Shown one piece after another: positions 1 to 9,540 of a DNA stretch of 64,000 bases. Every line of letters starts with the position of its first letter. The first letter of the stretch is position 1. The position numbers and the translations under genes were made by a program. The notes under the pieces are model-generated. The model was given only the letters and a program-made list of their open reading frames with translations, ran no database searches and was not told where the DNA came from. Source of the stretch: Bacillus amyloliquefaciens DSM 7 = ATCC 23350 (lineage in GTDB: Bacteria; Bacillota; Bacilli; Bacillales; Bacillaceae). Location of the stretch: NCBI RefSeq assembly GCF_000196735.1, contig NC_014551.1, positions 810,501-874,500 on the forward strand. The letters are read 5' to 3'.

Positions 1-210
1 TACGGCTTCATCGTCCGACAGCATTGACAGCACAATGTCCGCATGTTCAGCTGCCTGACGGGGCGTTTTGGCATATTCGGCCCCTTTCTCCAGCAGATCA
101 GCCGCTTTTTCTTTCGTCCGGTTATAGACAGTCAGACTGTATCCGGCTTTCATTATATTTTCGGCGATGGGGCGTCCCATATTGCCGAGTCCGACGATGG
201 CGATCTTCAT
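1..210 (-). CDS. yfjR: 3-hydroxyisobutyrate dehydrogenase family protein YfjR (partial)
   Basis: Only the first 70 codons are inside the window; the rest lies to the left. The N-terminus is a Rossmann NAD(P)-binding fold with the glycine motif GLGNMG at residues 7-12, followed by a beta-strand ending in the NRT triplet typical of the 6-phosphogluconate/3-hydroxyisobutyrate dehydrogenase superfamily. A GGAGGG ribosome site precedes the ATG. B. subtilis has yfjR at this place next to yfjQ. The family reduces or oxidises beta-hydroxyacids; the substrate of YfjR is unknown. Confidence 0.85.
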   Translation of the reverse strand, partial: MKIAIVGLGNMGRPIAENIMKAGYSLTVYNRTKEKAADLLEKGAEYAKTPRQAAEHADIVLSMLSDDEAV

Positions 211-259
211 TAGCAGACCCTCCAATGAAATGTTTTCCATCGTTATACATGCAAAACGT

Positions 260-907
260 TTATTCTGCTGTGTGCAGGCTTGCAACTTTTAGGTCAGGTT
301 CTGAAGACCATCCGCTGTCTGATGCGGCTTTCCCTTTATAAAAGCCGGTAAAACGCGTCTTGATGATTGTTTTCGACCGGGGCTTTACAGTGAATGTTTT
401 TGATTTAAATGTGACGCCCTTTACGTTCTCAGATAGATCAGGTGTGACAGATATGGTTTGTTCCCCTTTTCCATAATAATTGATATAAATCGTGCAGCTC
501 ATGCTCGCTTTTTTGCGCTCAATCAGATGACTGCATTCACTGAGGTGCTTCAGATATTCGACAGCCTTTCTTTCAGGCGCGAACTGTTTTAAGGAAAAAG
601 CGGCATATTCAGTGACAGGACTGATGCTGGAAGAGACCCCCATGCTGAGAAAGATCAGAAACAGCCCCTCAGCGGGAAGCGCCCGTCTGAACGAGGCGGC
701 ACACCAGATTAACGCCGCAAAGTATAGCACAACCCCGGGAATGACGGAGATATGGGCTCCATCTTCAGACCAAGAAGAAAAGCCGAGCGACTCAAAGATG
801 TAATCAGACATCGTACAGCCGTTATACAGCGGGGCAATGGACATGACACTGAGAAGCAGAAGGGCGGAAGAAATGGTTTTGTGAGAAAGAATGGTAACGG
901 CGCACAC
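260..907 (-). CDS. Unknown membrane protein with three N-terminal TM segments
   Basis: I do not recognise this 215-aa protein. The first ~115 residues contain about three hydrophobic segments (roughly 10-30, 55-72 and 80-100). The C-terminal ~100 residues are polar, with repeated short Thr/Lys/Val stretches that could form a beta-rich extracytoplasmic domain. The GTG start at 907 overlaps its only visible ribosome site (AGAGGTG), so the true start is uncertain. It lies between yfjR and yfjQ on the same strand, where I recall no equivalent in B. subtilis, so it may be lineage specific. Confidence 0.6.
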   Translation of the reverse strand: MCAVTILSHKTISSALLLLSVMSIAPLYNGCTMSDYIFESLGFSSWSEDGAHISVIPGVVLYFAALIWCAASFRRALPAEGLFLIFLSMGVSSSISPVTEYAAFSLKQFAPERKAVEYLKHLSECSHLIERKKASMSCTIYINYYGKGEQTISVTPDLSENVKGVTFKSKTFTVKPRSKTIIKTRFTGFYKGKAASDSGWSSEPDLKVASLHTAE

Positions 908-949
908 CTCTTTACGTTTTTTTCCAACATATCATGTTTTCACAAAAAA

Positions 950-972
950 AAGAACAGCCGGCAGCCGTTCTT
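950..972 (-). terminator. Intrinsic terminator of yfjQ
   Basis: Read on the minus strand, AAGAAC and GTTCTT arms flank a GC-rich core and are followed by eight T residues. The hairpin overlaps the yfjQ stop codon. Confidence 0.65.
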
Positions 973-1930
973 ACTTGAAAATATTAAACCAGCCTTTCCG
1001 GGCGAACCAAAACAGCATGGCGGCCACAAGAGCGGCCATTACGCCCAAAACGATAAAATACCCGTATTTCCAATGAAGCTCAGGCATGTTATCGAAATTC
1101 ATGCCGTAAACTCCCGCGATGAATGTGAGCGGAATAAAAATGGTCGAGACGATGGTTAACGTCATCATGATGGCGTTCATCCGGTTTGAATTCAGCGTCA
1201 CATAGCTGTCCCGCAGATCTGACGTCATATCACGGTTTGACTCGATCAGCTCAGCCAGTTTTAACAGGTGGTCGTAAATATCGCTGAAATATGCTTTTGT
1301 TTCACGGCTTTCTTTTACATGGTCAAGACTCAAAATCCGGTACATTAAATCGCGCATCGGAATGATCGTCCGCCTCAGGTTCAAAAGATCAGTCCGCAAT
1401 TCAAACACTTCATTCATTAAAGTGCCGTAAGATTTATGTGTTCTGCTGTCTTCAATTTCATTCAGCCGGTCTTCAATTTTGTACAGCACAGGGAAATATT
1501 CATCGACAAGCTGATCCATAATCATATACGTTATGTGTCCGGGCCCTTTTTTGGCTAACCCCGGAGAAGCGAAAAACCGTTCTCTTACTCTCGAGATGCC
1601 GGGCGATTCGTGCAGATGGAAGCTGACGATGAAACGGTCGGACTGAAAAATGTCCACCTCTTCCATTTCCAGTGTGTCCGGGTTCAAGGCGTGGAGCACA
1701 TAAAAACGGTAGCCGTCATAATGGTCGATTTTCGGCCGCTGCATGTGCTGAAAGCAATCCTCAATCGCGAGCGGATGAAAATGGAAATAATCCCGCAGCA
1801 GCTCGGTTTCATGCATCTCGGCTCCGAAAAAATCAATCCAGTACCATGCGATGTCCGGTTGTTCTGTACGTGATAGGGGGATATTATCTAATATCTCATT
1901 ATGTGTTGTGATTGCGGTTATATGTATCAT
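971..1930 (-). CDS. yfjQ: CorA-family divalent metal ion transporter YfjQ
   Basis: A 319-aa CorA-type Mg2+/divalent cation channel of the cytoplasmic membrane. The long N-terminal cytoplasmic domain is helical and acidic. The C-terminus has two transmembrane helices, and the first ends in the diagnostic selectivity motif GMN (in YGMNFDNMPE). The frame stays open upstream to 2062, but the ATG at 1930 has a GGAGGG site and gives the family's usual length. The gene is divergent from yfjP; the two starts are about 107 bp apart, so the promoters must lie in that gap. Confidence 0.92.
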   Translation of the reverse strand: MIHITAITTHNEILDNIPLSRTEQPDIAWYWIDFFGAEMHETELLRDYFHFHPLAIEDCFQHMQRPKIDHYDGYRFYVLHALNPDTLEMEEVDIFQSDRFIVSFHLHESPGISRVRERFFASPGLAKKGPGHITYMIMDQLVDEYFPVLYKIEDRLNEIEDSRTHKSYGTLMNEVFELRTDLLNLRRTIIPMRDLMYRILSLDHVKESRETKAYFSDIYDHLLKLAELIESNRDMTSDLRDSYVTLNSNRMNAIMMTLTIVSTIFIPLTFIAGVYGMNFDNMPELHWKYGYFIVLGVMAALVAAMLFWFARKGWFNIFK

Positions 1931-2036
1931 AAACAACCCTCCGCCTGCCATTATATCATGCGGCGTTATGAAGAAAAGTATACGAATTGCCGTCGGAACG
2001 CTTCGTGATATACTTGGACAAAAAGGGGTGGAGCAT

Positions 2037-2900
2037 ATGTGGGAGGAAACGGTTTCGGTCACGCCGCCGTATCATTTTGATAAAGTGCTTGAAAGGCTGT
2101 CACTCGATCCGCTGAATGCGGTCGATCTTACAGCAAGGTCAATTAAAGTTCCGCTCAGAACACGGGACGGCAAACTGTCGGTCATCACGGTTCAAGCGAA
2201 AGGCACCGCCATAGATCCGGTTTTCCTCGTCAGCGGCGAAACGGACCGCGAGGAGATGATTGAACGGATCAAACACATTTTTCAGTGGGAGCAGCCGCTT
2301 CAGCCTGTGCTTGATCATTTTTCAAAAACAAATCTGTCTGCGCTTTTTGAAGAGCATGCGGGAACCCCGCTCGTGCTGGAATACGATGTGTACAACTGTC
2401 TCATGAAATGCATCATCCACCAGCAGCTCAACCTGTCCTTCGCTTTTACCTTAACGGAACGGTTCGTCCATGCCTTCGGCGAACAAAAAGACGGCGTCTG
2501 GTGCTACCCCGAGCCGAAAACGATTGCGGCGCTTGAGTATCAGGACTTGCGGGAGCTTCAGTTCAGCATGAGAAAAGCGGAATATGCGATTGACCTTTCA
2601 CGGATGATTGCAGACGGAGCGCTCAATCTTGCGGAACTTCCCCAGTTATCGGATGAAGACATTATGAAAAAGCTGATCACCATCAGAGGCATCGGGCCAT
2701 GGACCGTCCAAAACGTCCTCATGTTCGGCCTCGGCCGCCCGAATCTGTTTCCTTTGGCAGATATCGGCCTGCAAAACGCCGTCAAACGCCGCTTCGCCCT
2801 TGAGGATAAACCGTCAAAAGACTTGATGCTTCAAGTAAGCAGGGAATGGGCGCCGTATTTAAGCTACGCGTCCTTGTATTTGTGGAGAAGTATTGAATAA
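2037..2900 (+). CDS. yfjP: DNA-3-methyladenine glycosylase YfjP (HhH-GPD family)
   Basis: A 287-aa AlkA-like DNA glycosylase for base excision repair of alkylated purines. The C-terminal half carries the helix-hairpin-helix segment IRGIGPWTVQ and, about 25 residues later, the catalytic Asp in LADIGLQ. The N-terminal part matches the AlkA_N-like beta domain. The frame is open upstream to 1851, but the ATG at 2037 follows an AAAAGGGGTGGA ribosome site and gives the expected length. It is divergent from yfjQ. Confidence 0.9.
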   Translation: MWEETVSVTPPYHFDKVLERLSLDPLNAVDLTARSIKVPLRTRDGKLSVITVQAKGTAIDPVFLVSGETDREEMIERIKHIFQWEQPLQPVLDHFSKTNLSALFEEHAGTPLVLEYDVYNCLMKCIIHQQLNLSFAFTLTERFVHAFGEQKDGVWCYPEPKTIAALEYQDLRELQFSMRKAEYAIDLSRMIADGALNLAELPQLSDEDIMKKLITIRGIGPWTVQNVLMFGLGRPNLFPLADIGLQNAVKRRFALEDKPSKDLMLQVSREWAPYLSYASLYLWRSIE

Positions 2901-3072
2901 AAACAAGATGGCTTACCGATGGCATTTGATCGCTTCCGAGTATTTTTTGGAAACTTCCGGTGAAAAACATGAAGGAACCGCCGGCTGCATGTTATACTGA
3001 AAAGATGTGATATTTCAAATCAGCCGTTTTCCCATGAGGATGGCTTTATTATAGAAACGGAGAGAATAAAAC

Positions 3073-4473
3073 GTGAATCAACATCAAAAAAAGGCGCCTG
3101 CCGAATTGAAAATCGGACAGACATTTCCGCTGACCATCAAACGCCTCGGCATTAATGGAGAGGGCGTCGGCTATTTTAAGAAAAAGGTTGTCTTCGTTCC
3201 CGGCGCTCTGCCCGGCGAAGAAGTCGTTGCCGAAGCGACAAACGTTCAGCCGAAATTTTCAGAAGCACGCGTCAAAAAAATCCGCAAGCCGTCTGAACAC
3301 CGCGTCACGCCGCCTTGTCCGGTATACGATCAATGCGGCGGCTGCCAGCTTCAGCATCTGGCCTACAGTCAGCAGCTTCGCGAAAAGCGCGATATCGTCA
3401 TTCAGTCTTTGGAACGTCATACGAGATTCAATGTTGAAGAAATGAACATTAAAGAAACGATCGGAATGGACAACCCGTGGAATTACCGGAACAAAAGCCA
3501 GTTTCAAGTCGGACGCTCGCAAAGCGGCAGCATCATTGCCGGCTTATACGGACTTGATTCCCATAAAATTGTTCCGATTAAGGAATGCATTGTCCAGCAT
3601 CCGGCGACGAACAAAACAACGGGTATTGTCCGCCGCATATTGGAAAAACACAACGTATCTGTTTATAACGAACGGACCAAAAAAGGCGATGTCCGCACCA
3701 TCGTGACGAGAGTCGGTTTTGAAACAGGCGAAGTGCAGGTCGTGCTTGTCACGGCGAAAGAGACACTTCCGAATAAAGACGAGATCGTCAAAGCCATTCA
3801 GAATCGTCTGCCCGAAGTGAAATCGATTATTCAAAACATCAACGGCGCGCGCACATCCGTCATTTTCGGGGACAAAACAAAAGCGCTGGCCGGAAGCCAT
3901 GCCATTCAAGAGGTACTTGGTGACGTGTCATTTGAATTAAGCGCCCGCGCTTTCTTCCAGCTCAACCCTGAGCAGACGGTCAAGCTGTATGACGAAGTGA
4001 AAAAAGCGGCGCAGCTGACCGGAAAAGAAAAAGTCGTTGACGCATATTGCGGCGTCGGTACGATCGGCATGTGGGTCTCAAGCGGGGCGAAAGAGATCCG
4101 CGGCATGGACGTCATTAAAGAATCAATTGACGATGCGAAGAAGAACGCCAAAAAACACGGCATCAAAAACGCGGCATATGTCACAGGAACAGCTGAACAC
4201 TGGCTCCCGAAATGGACGAAAGAAGGCTTCCGCCCAGACGTGGTCATCGTCGACCCGCCGAGAACGGGCTGCGACGGAACATTTTTAGATACCATCAAAA
4301 AAGTAAAACCGAAACGCTTCGTCTACGTATCCTGCAATCCTTCCACACTGGCGAAAGACTTGCAGGCGCTGTCGAAGGACTATCGCGTCGAATATATTCA
4401 GCCTGTGGATATGTTTCCGCAGACGGCTCATGTGGAAGCTGTGGCGAAGCTTGTATTGAAATCGTCTAATTAA
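3073..4473 (+). CDS. rlmCD: 23S rRNA (uracil-5-)-methyltransferase RlmCD (YfjO)
   Basis: A 466-aa SAM-dependent RNA m5U methyltransferase. Order of parts: an N-terminal TRAM RNA-binding domain (about residues 10-70); an Fe-S cluster segment with cysteines in [10 protein letters not shown] plus a later KEC; a SAM-binding motif [11 protein letters not shown]; then VDPPRTGC and [12 protein letters not shown], which carries the nucleophilic Cys. In B. subtilis this enzyme modifies two uridines in 23S rRNA. The start is GTG. A -10-like TATACT sits at 2993-2998. In B. subtilis dus1 (yfjN) follows; here about 10.6 kb of foreign DNA separates them. Confidence 0.93.
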   Translation: MNQHQKKAPAELKIGQTFPLTIKRLGINGEGVGYFKKKVVFVPGALPGEEVVAEATNVQPKFSEARVKKIRKPSEHRVTPPCPVYDQCGGCQLQHLAYSQQLREKRDIVIQSLERHTRFNVEEMNIKETIGMDNPWNYRNKSQFQVGRSQSGSIIAGLYGLDSHKIVPIKECIVQHPATNKTTGIVRRILEKHNVSVYNERTKKGDVRTIVTRVGFETGEVQVVLVTAKETLPNKDEIVKAIQNRLPEVKSIIQNINGARTSVIFGDKTKALAGSHAIQEVLGDVSFELSARAFFQLNPEQTVKLYDEVKKAAQLTGKEKVVDAYCGVGTIGMWVSSGAKEIRGMDVIKESIDDAKKNAKKHGIKNAAYVTGTAEHWLPKWTKEGFRPDVVIVDPPRTGCDGTFLDTIKKVKPKRFVYVSCNPSTLAKDLQALSKDYRVEYIQPVDMFPQTAHVEAVAKLVLKSSN

Positions 4474-4888
4474 AAAACGATTCCTGATCAGATCTGGATT
4501 TCGGCAGAATGAACCTTGCCGATTTCCGGGTCTTTTTCATAGGGAGCCTTTGCCCTGACTGTCTTTTCTCAGAGAACTTTATTTTCACTGACGAAAAGAG
4601 CTGAAAAAACGTGCGGAAACCCTCATTTTTTAGATCAATTCCTAAAGCTGTAACATGATTCAACAGTAAAGTTCTATCATGCTGCTCCATAAACATATTC
4701 TTTTTTTCGTTTGGAAACGGTATTACAGACAAAATATGAAGAGCAATAACGACTCGTTCAAGTCTCGTGAATACTTGTAACTCCTGTGAATATTTTGTAA
4801 ACTCCTTTTTTAAAGAGTAAAGCCCCTGTTGCTAACTATACGTGAATAATTGCTCCTTATAATGATCTATCGCTTGATTCATACAATG
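4474..4888. other. Intergenic stretch at the left edge of the island
   Basis: This stretch directly follows rlmCD. I see no credible gene. A minus-strand open frame at 4466-4732 has no ribosome site and no recognisable similarity. AT content rises here compared with rlmCD. A short CGGCA/TGCCG inverted repeat at 4502-4521 is too weak to call a terminator with confidence. Confidence 0.4.
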
Positions 4889-5077
4889 TTAAAGTGCCGA
4901 TAAGGCAATGCGTTTATCCGGATCAGCAGATAAAATCAATATGATCTTTAATTGGACTAGGGGTTTGATAATAGTCAACAATGTAATAACCACTTTTTGG
5001 CTTAGCGTAGACAACATGTGCTGCTCTAGTTCTAGTAAGGCCTTTGCAACTGTCCTATGACAGGTGCATTTTTTCAT
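4889..5077 (-). pseudogene. GntR/MocR-type regulator, N-terminal remnant
   Basis: The open 62-codon frame begins with a winged-helix-like stretch (RTVAKALLELE). If the reading frame is shifted by one base in the middle, the translation continues as KPKSGYYIVDYYQ and then SPIKDHIDFISADPDKR. That is the usual wing-plus-linker of GntR regulators of the MocR/PdxR class, which continue into a PLP-dependent aminotransferase-like domain. That domain is missing. The fragment is therefore a truncated, frameshifted relic at the left side of the island. The family assignment is from motif reading only. Confidence 0.5.
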
Positions 5078-5279
5078 GTATTAATAATAGTTGGCATCGT
5101 TACATTTTGCTTAATTAGCTAATTGTTCACTATGATTATGAAATGGTTTGTTAAGGGTGAATTTGAATGAAAAGCAATATAAAAAGAGGTCTGATAATTG
5201 GATTTATTGGAGCGACTTGTTTTAGTTTACATTACTTGCTTCAAGTATCGCTGTCCCTATTTTGATGAGACAATTGTTG

Positions 5280-5720
5280 GATTGGGTAGGACAGCAAAAG
5301 GGCTGCATACGTGGATTTTGTAAGTATGATTGGGAATGGTATTACAAAGTAACACCGAGAATAAAGCCGAATAAAAAGAGAAAAGCACTGTTGATTGTGA
5401 AGAGGGATAAAGAGTGTTTGGGACTGCTAAAGAAGAAGTAAGAATAGCGGGAATTATTTTAGAAGCAGAAAGAAAACCAACTAGAGTGAGCCCTGCAAAT
5501 TTTAGGAGAACTTTATGAGTTGGTTCATGGTCCCGTAATCAAAATTTAGTCCGTACACAAAATCGTATAGAGGGATTTAGGCTAAGGAAGGTTAAGTGGG
5601 CTATTGAAGATAGATTAAAGCAAGGGAAAGAATTGGTCTGTTTATAAGGTGCTGCTACATGCTGGGTTTTGTGCGATAAAGAAATCAACAATAGCTAAAG
5701 AATTGAATACTCAGGCTGAA
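5280..5720 (+). pseudogene. Probable TnsD/TniQ-like transposition protein, decayed C-terminal remnant
   Basis: No intact frame, but successive frames on the plus strand read as one damaged protein: YDWEWYYKVTPRIKPNKKRK, then KRDKECL, then (after a frame change) TAKEEVRIAGIILEAERKPT, then GFRLRKVKWAIEDRLKQGKE and KVLLHAGF. The order Y-x-x-x-W...P, RD, kPtRv, R-x-x-k-W-a-i-x-x-L-x-x-G and an AGf end resembles the C-terminal domain of TnsD-type target selectors of Tn7-like transposons. At least two frameshifts and several stops are present. The assignment is from memory of the family and should be tested by a profile search. Confidence 0.42.
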
Positions 5721-5734
5721 ATAAAATATGACAC

Positions 5735-5761
5735 AAGCAACTTAGTAATATTAAGTTGCTT
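5735..5761. terminator. Perfect inverted repeat, possible terminator
   Basis: AAGCAACTTA and TAAGTTGCTT form a perfect 10-bp stem with a 7-base loop. It lies between the transposon remnant and the 3' end of the protease gene. No clear T-run follows on either side, so it may be a terminator or a transposon-end relic. Confidence 0.45.
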
Positions 5762-5903
5762 GTGAACTCAACTTATTTGGTTATTCTCAATATCCCGTAA
5801 ATACAATTTATTTCATCTCTACTTCATCATCATTATCGTCTAGTAATCTTTTTTTATTAATCAAAGTATTTTTAGTGAAAGTTCGAGAACTACTTAATAT
5901 CTT

Positions 5904-7286
5904 TTATCTCTCAATATTAAGCAATGATTCGTAAGCATTTACGATACCGCTACCTACTTCATTCTTATCTAAGTTTTCAACGTGGTCTGTGTTCTGATAT
6001 AAGTTTTCTTCAACCTTACGATTTGGCATTTCCTCTCCATATTTTTCGTAGTATTCTGTCTTTAATAGGGCTGCTGTAGCAGTTACTATTGGAGCTGCTA
6101 CACTTGTCCCTAAAGTAGGTTCATATCCCTTTTGAAAGCCTAGTGACTTACTTAGCGGAGTTTGCGGGATATTGACAGGGGAAGTAGTCCATACCAAGCT
6201 ATATAGATCAATCTTATTTGTATCCAGATCACCACCTGGGGCTGCAATTGAGATGTTTTTTCCATAATTTGAGTAAGAAGCTTTTGTATTTTGCGCTGTG
6301 GTGGCAGATACAGTAATTACATCGTTATCTCCACCAGGAAGATGTAGGATATTGTCCTTTGGTTTACCTAATTGTTCTGCAAGTTTTTTTGAATTTGAGA
6401 TATCATATCCATGGTTTCCAGCTGCTGCAACAATTAAAGTATTGTGTTTTCTAGCGAATTTAAAAGCTTTTTCAAAAAGTTTTATAGTCTCTCTATCATC
6501 TTTATCTTTTTTTGATAAAAAAGTAGATAAACTTAAATTAATTACGTCCATATCATCTTCCGTAGCTTTAACAATTGCGCTTATAACCCAACTTCTTTTA
6601 GATTTACCGTTTTTATCAAATACTTTATACGGCACTAAACCAAGATTTGGTCCAACTCCTTTTACATCCCCATTAGCAGCAATTATTCCAGCCACAGAAG
6701 TTCCATGCCCATAAAAGTCTTGTGTATTATCTTCAACTGGAACAAAAGACTCTCCAGTATCTACAATATTTTTTTTGAGGTCTGGATGATTGAAATCTAT
6801 GCCTGAATCGATTATCCCTACTTTTGTATTATGAGATCCTTTATTTATATGATAACTTCGATAATCATTTGTAACTTGCTTGATATTCCATAACCAACTG
6901 TCATAAAGAGTGTCATTACCTTCCGTGAATTGTGATGAAGGTGCCACTTTAGCAGGAATATGTTTACTTTTATCAGGAAGAGAAATTTCTTTATCCTCAA
7001 TAATTTCATTTGCGTCTAATTTTTCTTTAGCAATATCTTTGATTGCTGAGAATTGGCTTGGTTTTATATTATTTATTACCAATAAATCTAGTTCTTTAAT
7101 ATAATTTGTTTCTATATTTGAATACTTTTCCTGAACCTTGTTTATTGTCGATTCACTAATTTTTGAGTCGAGGTTAATTATGATAGATTCATCATAATTT
7201 GATTCTTCAGCACGAGAGCTAACAGGTTGTAAACTGGATACAATTACAAATAAGAAAACTATCGAAATTCTTCTTAAATCCTTCAT
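5904..7286 (-). CDS. Secreted subtilisin-like serine protease, probable lanthipeptide leader peptidase (LanP)
   Basis: A 460-aa S8 peptidase. It has a Sec signal peptide (positively charged start, hydrophobic core about residues 6-20, likely cleavage near SSRAEE), a pro-region to about residue 130, and a subtilase domain. The triad is complete: Asp near 160 (IIDSGIDF), His near 194 (GHGTSVAGI) and Ser near 395 (GTSVAAP). The frame is open upstream to 7355, but the ATG at 7286 has an AGGAG site. It is divergent from the exporter/LanKC/precursor genes. Because the ABC transporter has no C39 peptidase domain, this protease is the best candidate to remove the leader outside the cell; that role is inferred. 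An unrelated secreted protease cannot be excluded. Confidence 0.85.
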   Translation of the reverse strand: MKDLRRISIVFLFVIVSSLQPVSSRAEESNYDESIIINLDSKISESTINKVQEKYSNIETNYIKELDLLVINNIKPSQFSAIKDIAKEKLDANEIIEDKEISLPDKSKHIPAKVAPSSQFTEGNDTLYDSWLWNIKQVTNDYRSYHINKGSHNTKVGIIDSGIDFNHPDLKKNIVDTGESFVPVEDNTQDFYGHGTSVAGIIAANGDVKGVGPNLGLVPYKVFDKNGKSKRSWVISAIVKATEDDMDVINLSLSTFLSKKDKDDRETIKLFEKAFKFARKHNTLIVAAAGNHGYDISNSKKLAEQLGKPKDNILHLPGGDNDVITVSATTAQNTKASYSNYGKNISIAAPGGDLDTNKIDLYSLVWTTSPVNIPQTPLSKSLGFQKGYEPTLGTSVAAPIVTATAALLKTEYYEKYGEEMPNRKVEENLYQNTDHVENLDKNEVGSGIVNAYESLLNIER

Positions 7287-7740
7287 TTTTTTATACTCCT
7301 TTCTCTTTATACATTTCATTATAAGATTGTATATAACCCACCCTTCACATTCCAAAAAAATGAAATATAAGTATATTTAATTCAATTTTATAAAATATAA
7401 GTAAATCAGTCAATGCATATTTTTCTAATTAGAAGTGATTATCCCCGGAAACGTCCCTTTAGTATGATTAATTTAAATTTCTTTTTATTCTTTTATACTA
7501 CGCCTATGGTTTTGTGGGCAGAAATATTAAGAGTGAATATACATTTCGTAATATACAAAAGTAGAATAATGTATAACCAAAGACCTGTTTTTTTATAATT
7601 TGTAAAATTATATATTGACTTACAGTTATTGAGTGTGAAATATTGTTTATAGGAAAATCAGGAAAGATATGGCGTATGTCATTTCAAGAGTCATTCGATA
7701 TAAAAAGTTGAGACATTGGAATTAAACGAAAGAGGTGAAA
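7287..7740. promoter_or_regulatory. Divergent promoter region between protease and ABC exporter
   Basis: The region is very AT-rich and I see no convincing gene. For the protease (minus strand) a perfect -10 TATAAT lies at 7318-7323 with only a weak -35 upstream. For the exporter (plus strand) a TTGACT at 7615-7620 is a plausible -35 with an AT-rich -10 region around 7638-7646. The open frame at 7413-7598 lacks a ribosome site and is not called. Confidence 0.4.
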
Positions 7741-9513
7741 ATGATGACCAACCCTAATTTTAAATCGAAAGAGTTTTTCTTCTTACTGAGTAAAACCAGA
7801 CCGAATATAAGATTATTTATATTGGCAATATTTTTAAGTGGATTAAGCGCAATAGCTTCTACCTTAGTGCCTCATTATTTAAAAAGTCTAATAGACTATT
7901 ACAATATTCATGAAAAGATCAATTTGTGGGACCTATTAGGACTGCTAGGGATATTTTTAAGCAGCGGAGTAATTGGGGCAGTTGGTAGTTATATGTTAAG
8001 TGTAGTAGGATATAATGTTGTCGCAAATCTCAGAAATTTATTATGGGAAAAGATAGTTATACTGCCTGTAGAATTTTACGATAAGAATCGTTCTGCGGAT
8101 ATAGCAAGTAGATTTGTTAATGATACTACGGTGATTTACAACTTAGTAAGTAACTCTTTTTCGCAATTTATCAATGCTATATTAATAGTGCTTTTTTGTG
8201 GATTTTGGTTGTTTTAGTATGATTGGCAATTGACACTAGTGATTGTCGTAGCAATTCCAGTTTATTTATTAATTTTTATACCTTTAGGAAGAATTTTATC
8301 TAAATTATCTAAAATGACGCAAAGCTTAACAGGTGAATTAAATGTAAGAGCTGTTGAAACAATATCTGCAATAAGACTGGTTAAATCTTCAACTGCAGAA
8401 AAATTACAAGTAGAAAAAGGAAAAGAAGATGTTGAAGCTTTAAGAAGCATAGGCCTAAAGCAGACAAAATGGATGGTTATTTTAAACCCTATCATTAATT
8501 TAATGATGATGCTTATCATTATTAGCATAATTGGATTCGGAGGGGTTAAATTAGCCAATGGAAGTTTATCGCCAGGAACGTTTATAGCATTTCTGACACT
8601 TATGTTCTATATCATGGGTCCACTTAATAACTTTGGGCTATTCTTTACTCAAATACAAAAGACAATAGGTGCAACAGAAAGAATTTCTCAATTGATATAT
8701 GAGCAAGGAGAAGATCAGCATAAAGGAAAAGAATTAGCGGAAACCAATAAAGATTTAGTGATTGAAAATTTATCATTTTGCTACAGTAATGAGGATAAAG
8801 CATTTTCCTTGAAAAATATTAATTTAATAATAAAAAGAGGAAGTGTTAATGCCTTAGTAGGTCCTAGTGGTAGTGGTAAAACCACAATCATCTCTATTCT
8901 GGAGAGATACTACAAGCCCAACAGCGGAAATATTTATTTTGGTGACGAGAATATTGAGTTATTTTCATTAAATTCATGGCGTAGCCAAATAGGATATGTA
9001 GCACAGAATCATGATTTAATAAGCGGTACTATTAGAGACAATCTCATCTTTGGTTTAGAAAATCCCCCAAATGAAAAAAGAATAGTAGAAGCATGTAAGA
9101 AGGCATATGCATGGCAATTTATAAGTGAATTGCCTAACAGTTTAGAAACTAATATTGGAGAAAAAGGTCTGAACTTATCAGGAGGACAACGACAAAGAAT
9201 TGCTATTGCGAGAATGTTTCTGAAGAATCCAAATATAATCTTTTTAGATGAAGCAACTGCAAGTCTTGACAGTCATTCTGAACGAATTGTGAACGAAGCA
9301 ATGAAGAAGCTTATGAAGGATAGAACCGCTATTATAATAGCACATAGGTTATCCACCATTATAAATGCTGACAATATCATTTTTATGGAAAACGGTGAGA
9401 TCACAGGTCAAGGGAATCATTGGGAGTTAAAGAATAGTCATAAATTGTATCATCAATTCTGTGAGCAGCAGTTTAAAGAAGATAGTACCGATCCATTAGT
9501 ATTAACCAATTAA
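7741..9513 (+). pseudogene. ABC exporter (fused TMD-NBD) for the lanthipeptide, interrupted by an in-frame TAG
   Basis: The frame reads as one 590-codon type I ABC exporter with a single amber codon at 8215-8217 (codon ~159). On both sides the frame is the same, and the sequence around it (FWLF-stop-YDWQLTL) matches the expected W-x-LTL region between membrane helices. The NBD is complete: Walker A GPSGSGKTT (~375), signature LSGGQ (~479), Walker B IIFLDEAT (~500), H-loop AHRLST. There is no N-terminal C39 peptidase domain. A TTG at 8230 could restart translation of a shortened protein without the first helices. AGAGGTG precedes the ATG at 7741. Either the exporter is dead, the codon is read through, or the base is a sequencing error. 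Confidence 0.85.
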
Positions 9514-9540
9514 GAGCGGCTTAAGAGAGGCGAAAACAAA

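Noticed and set aside
4466..4732. 88-codon minus-strand frame after rlmCD
   Set aside because: No ribosome site, no family resemblance, and it overlaps the rlmCD stop.
7413..7598. 61-codon frame between protease and exporter
   Set aside because: No ribosome site; the region is a divergent promoter region and the sequence is low in complexity.
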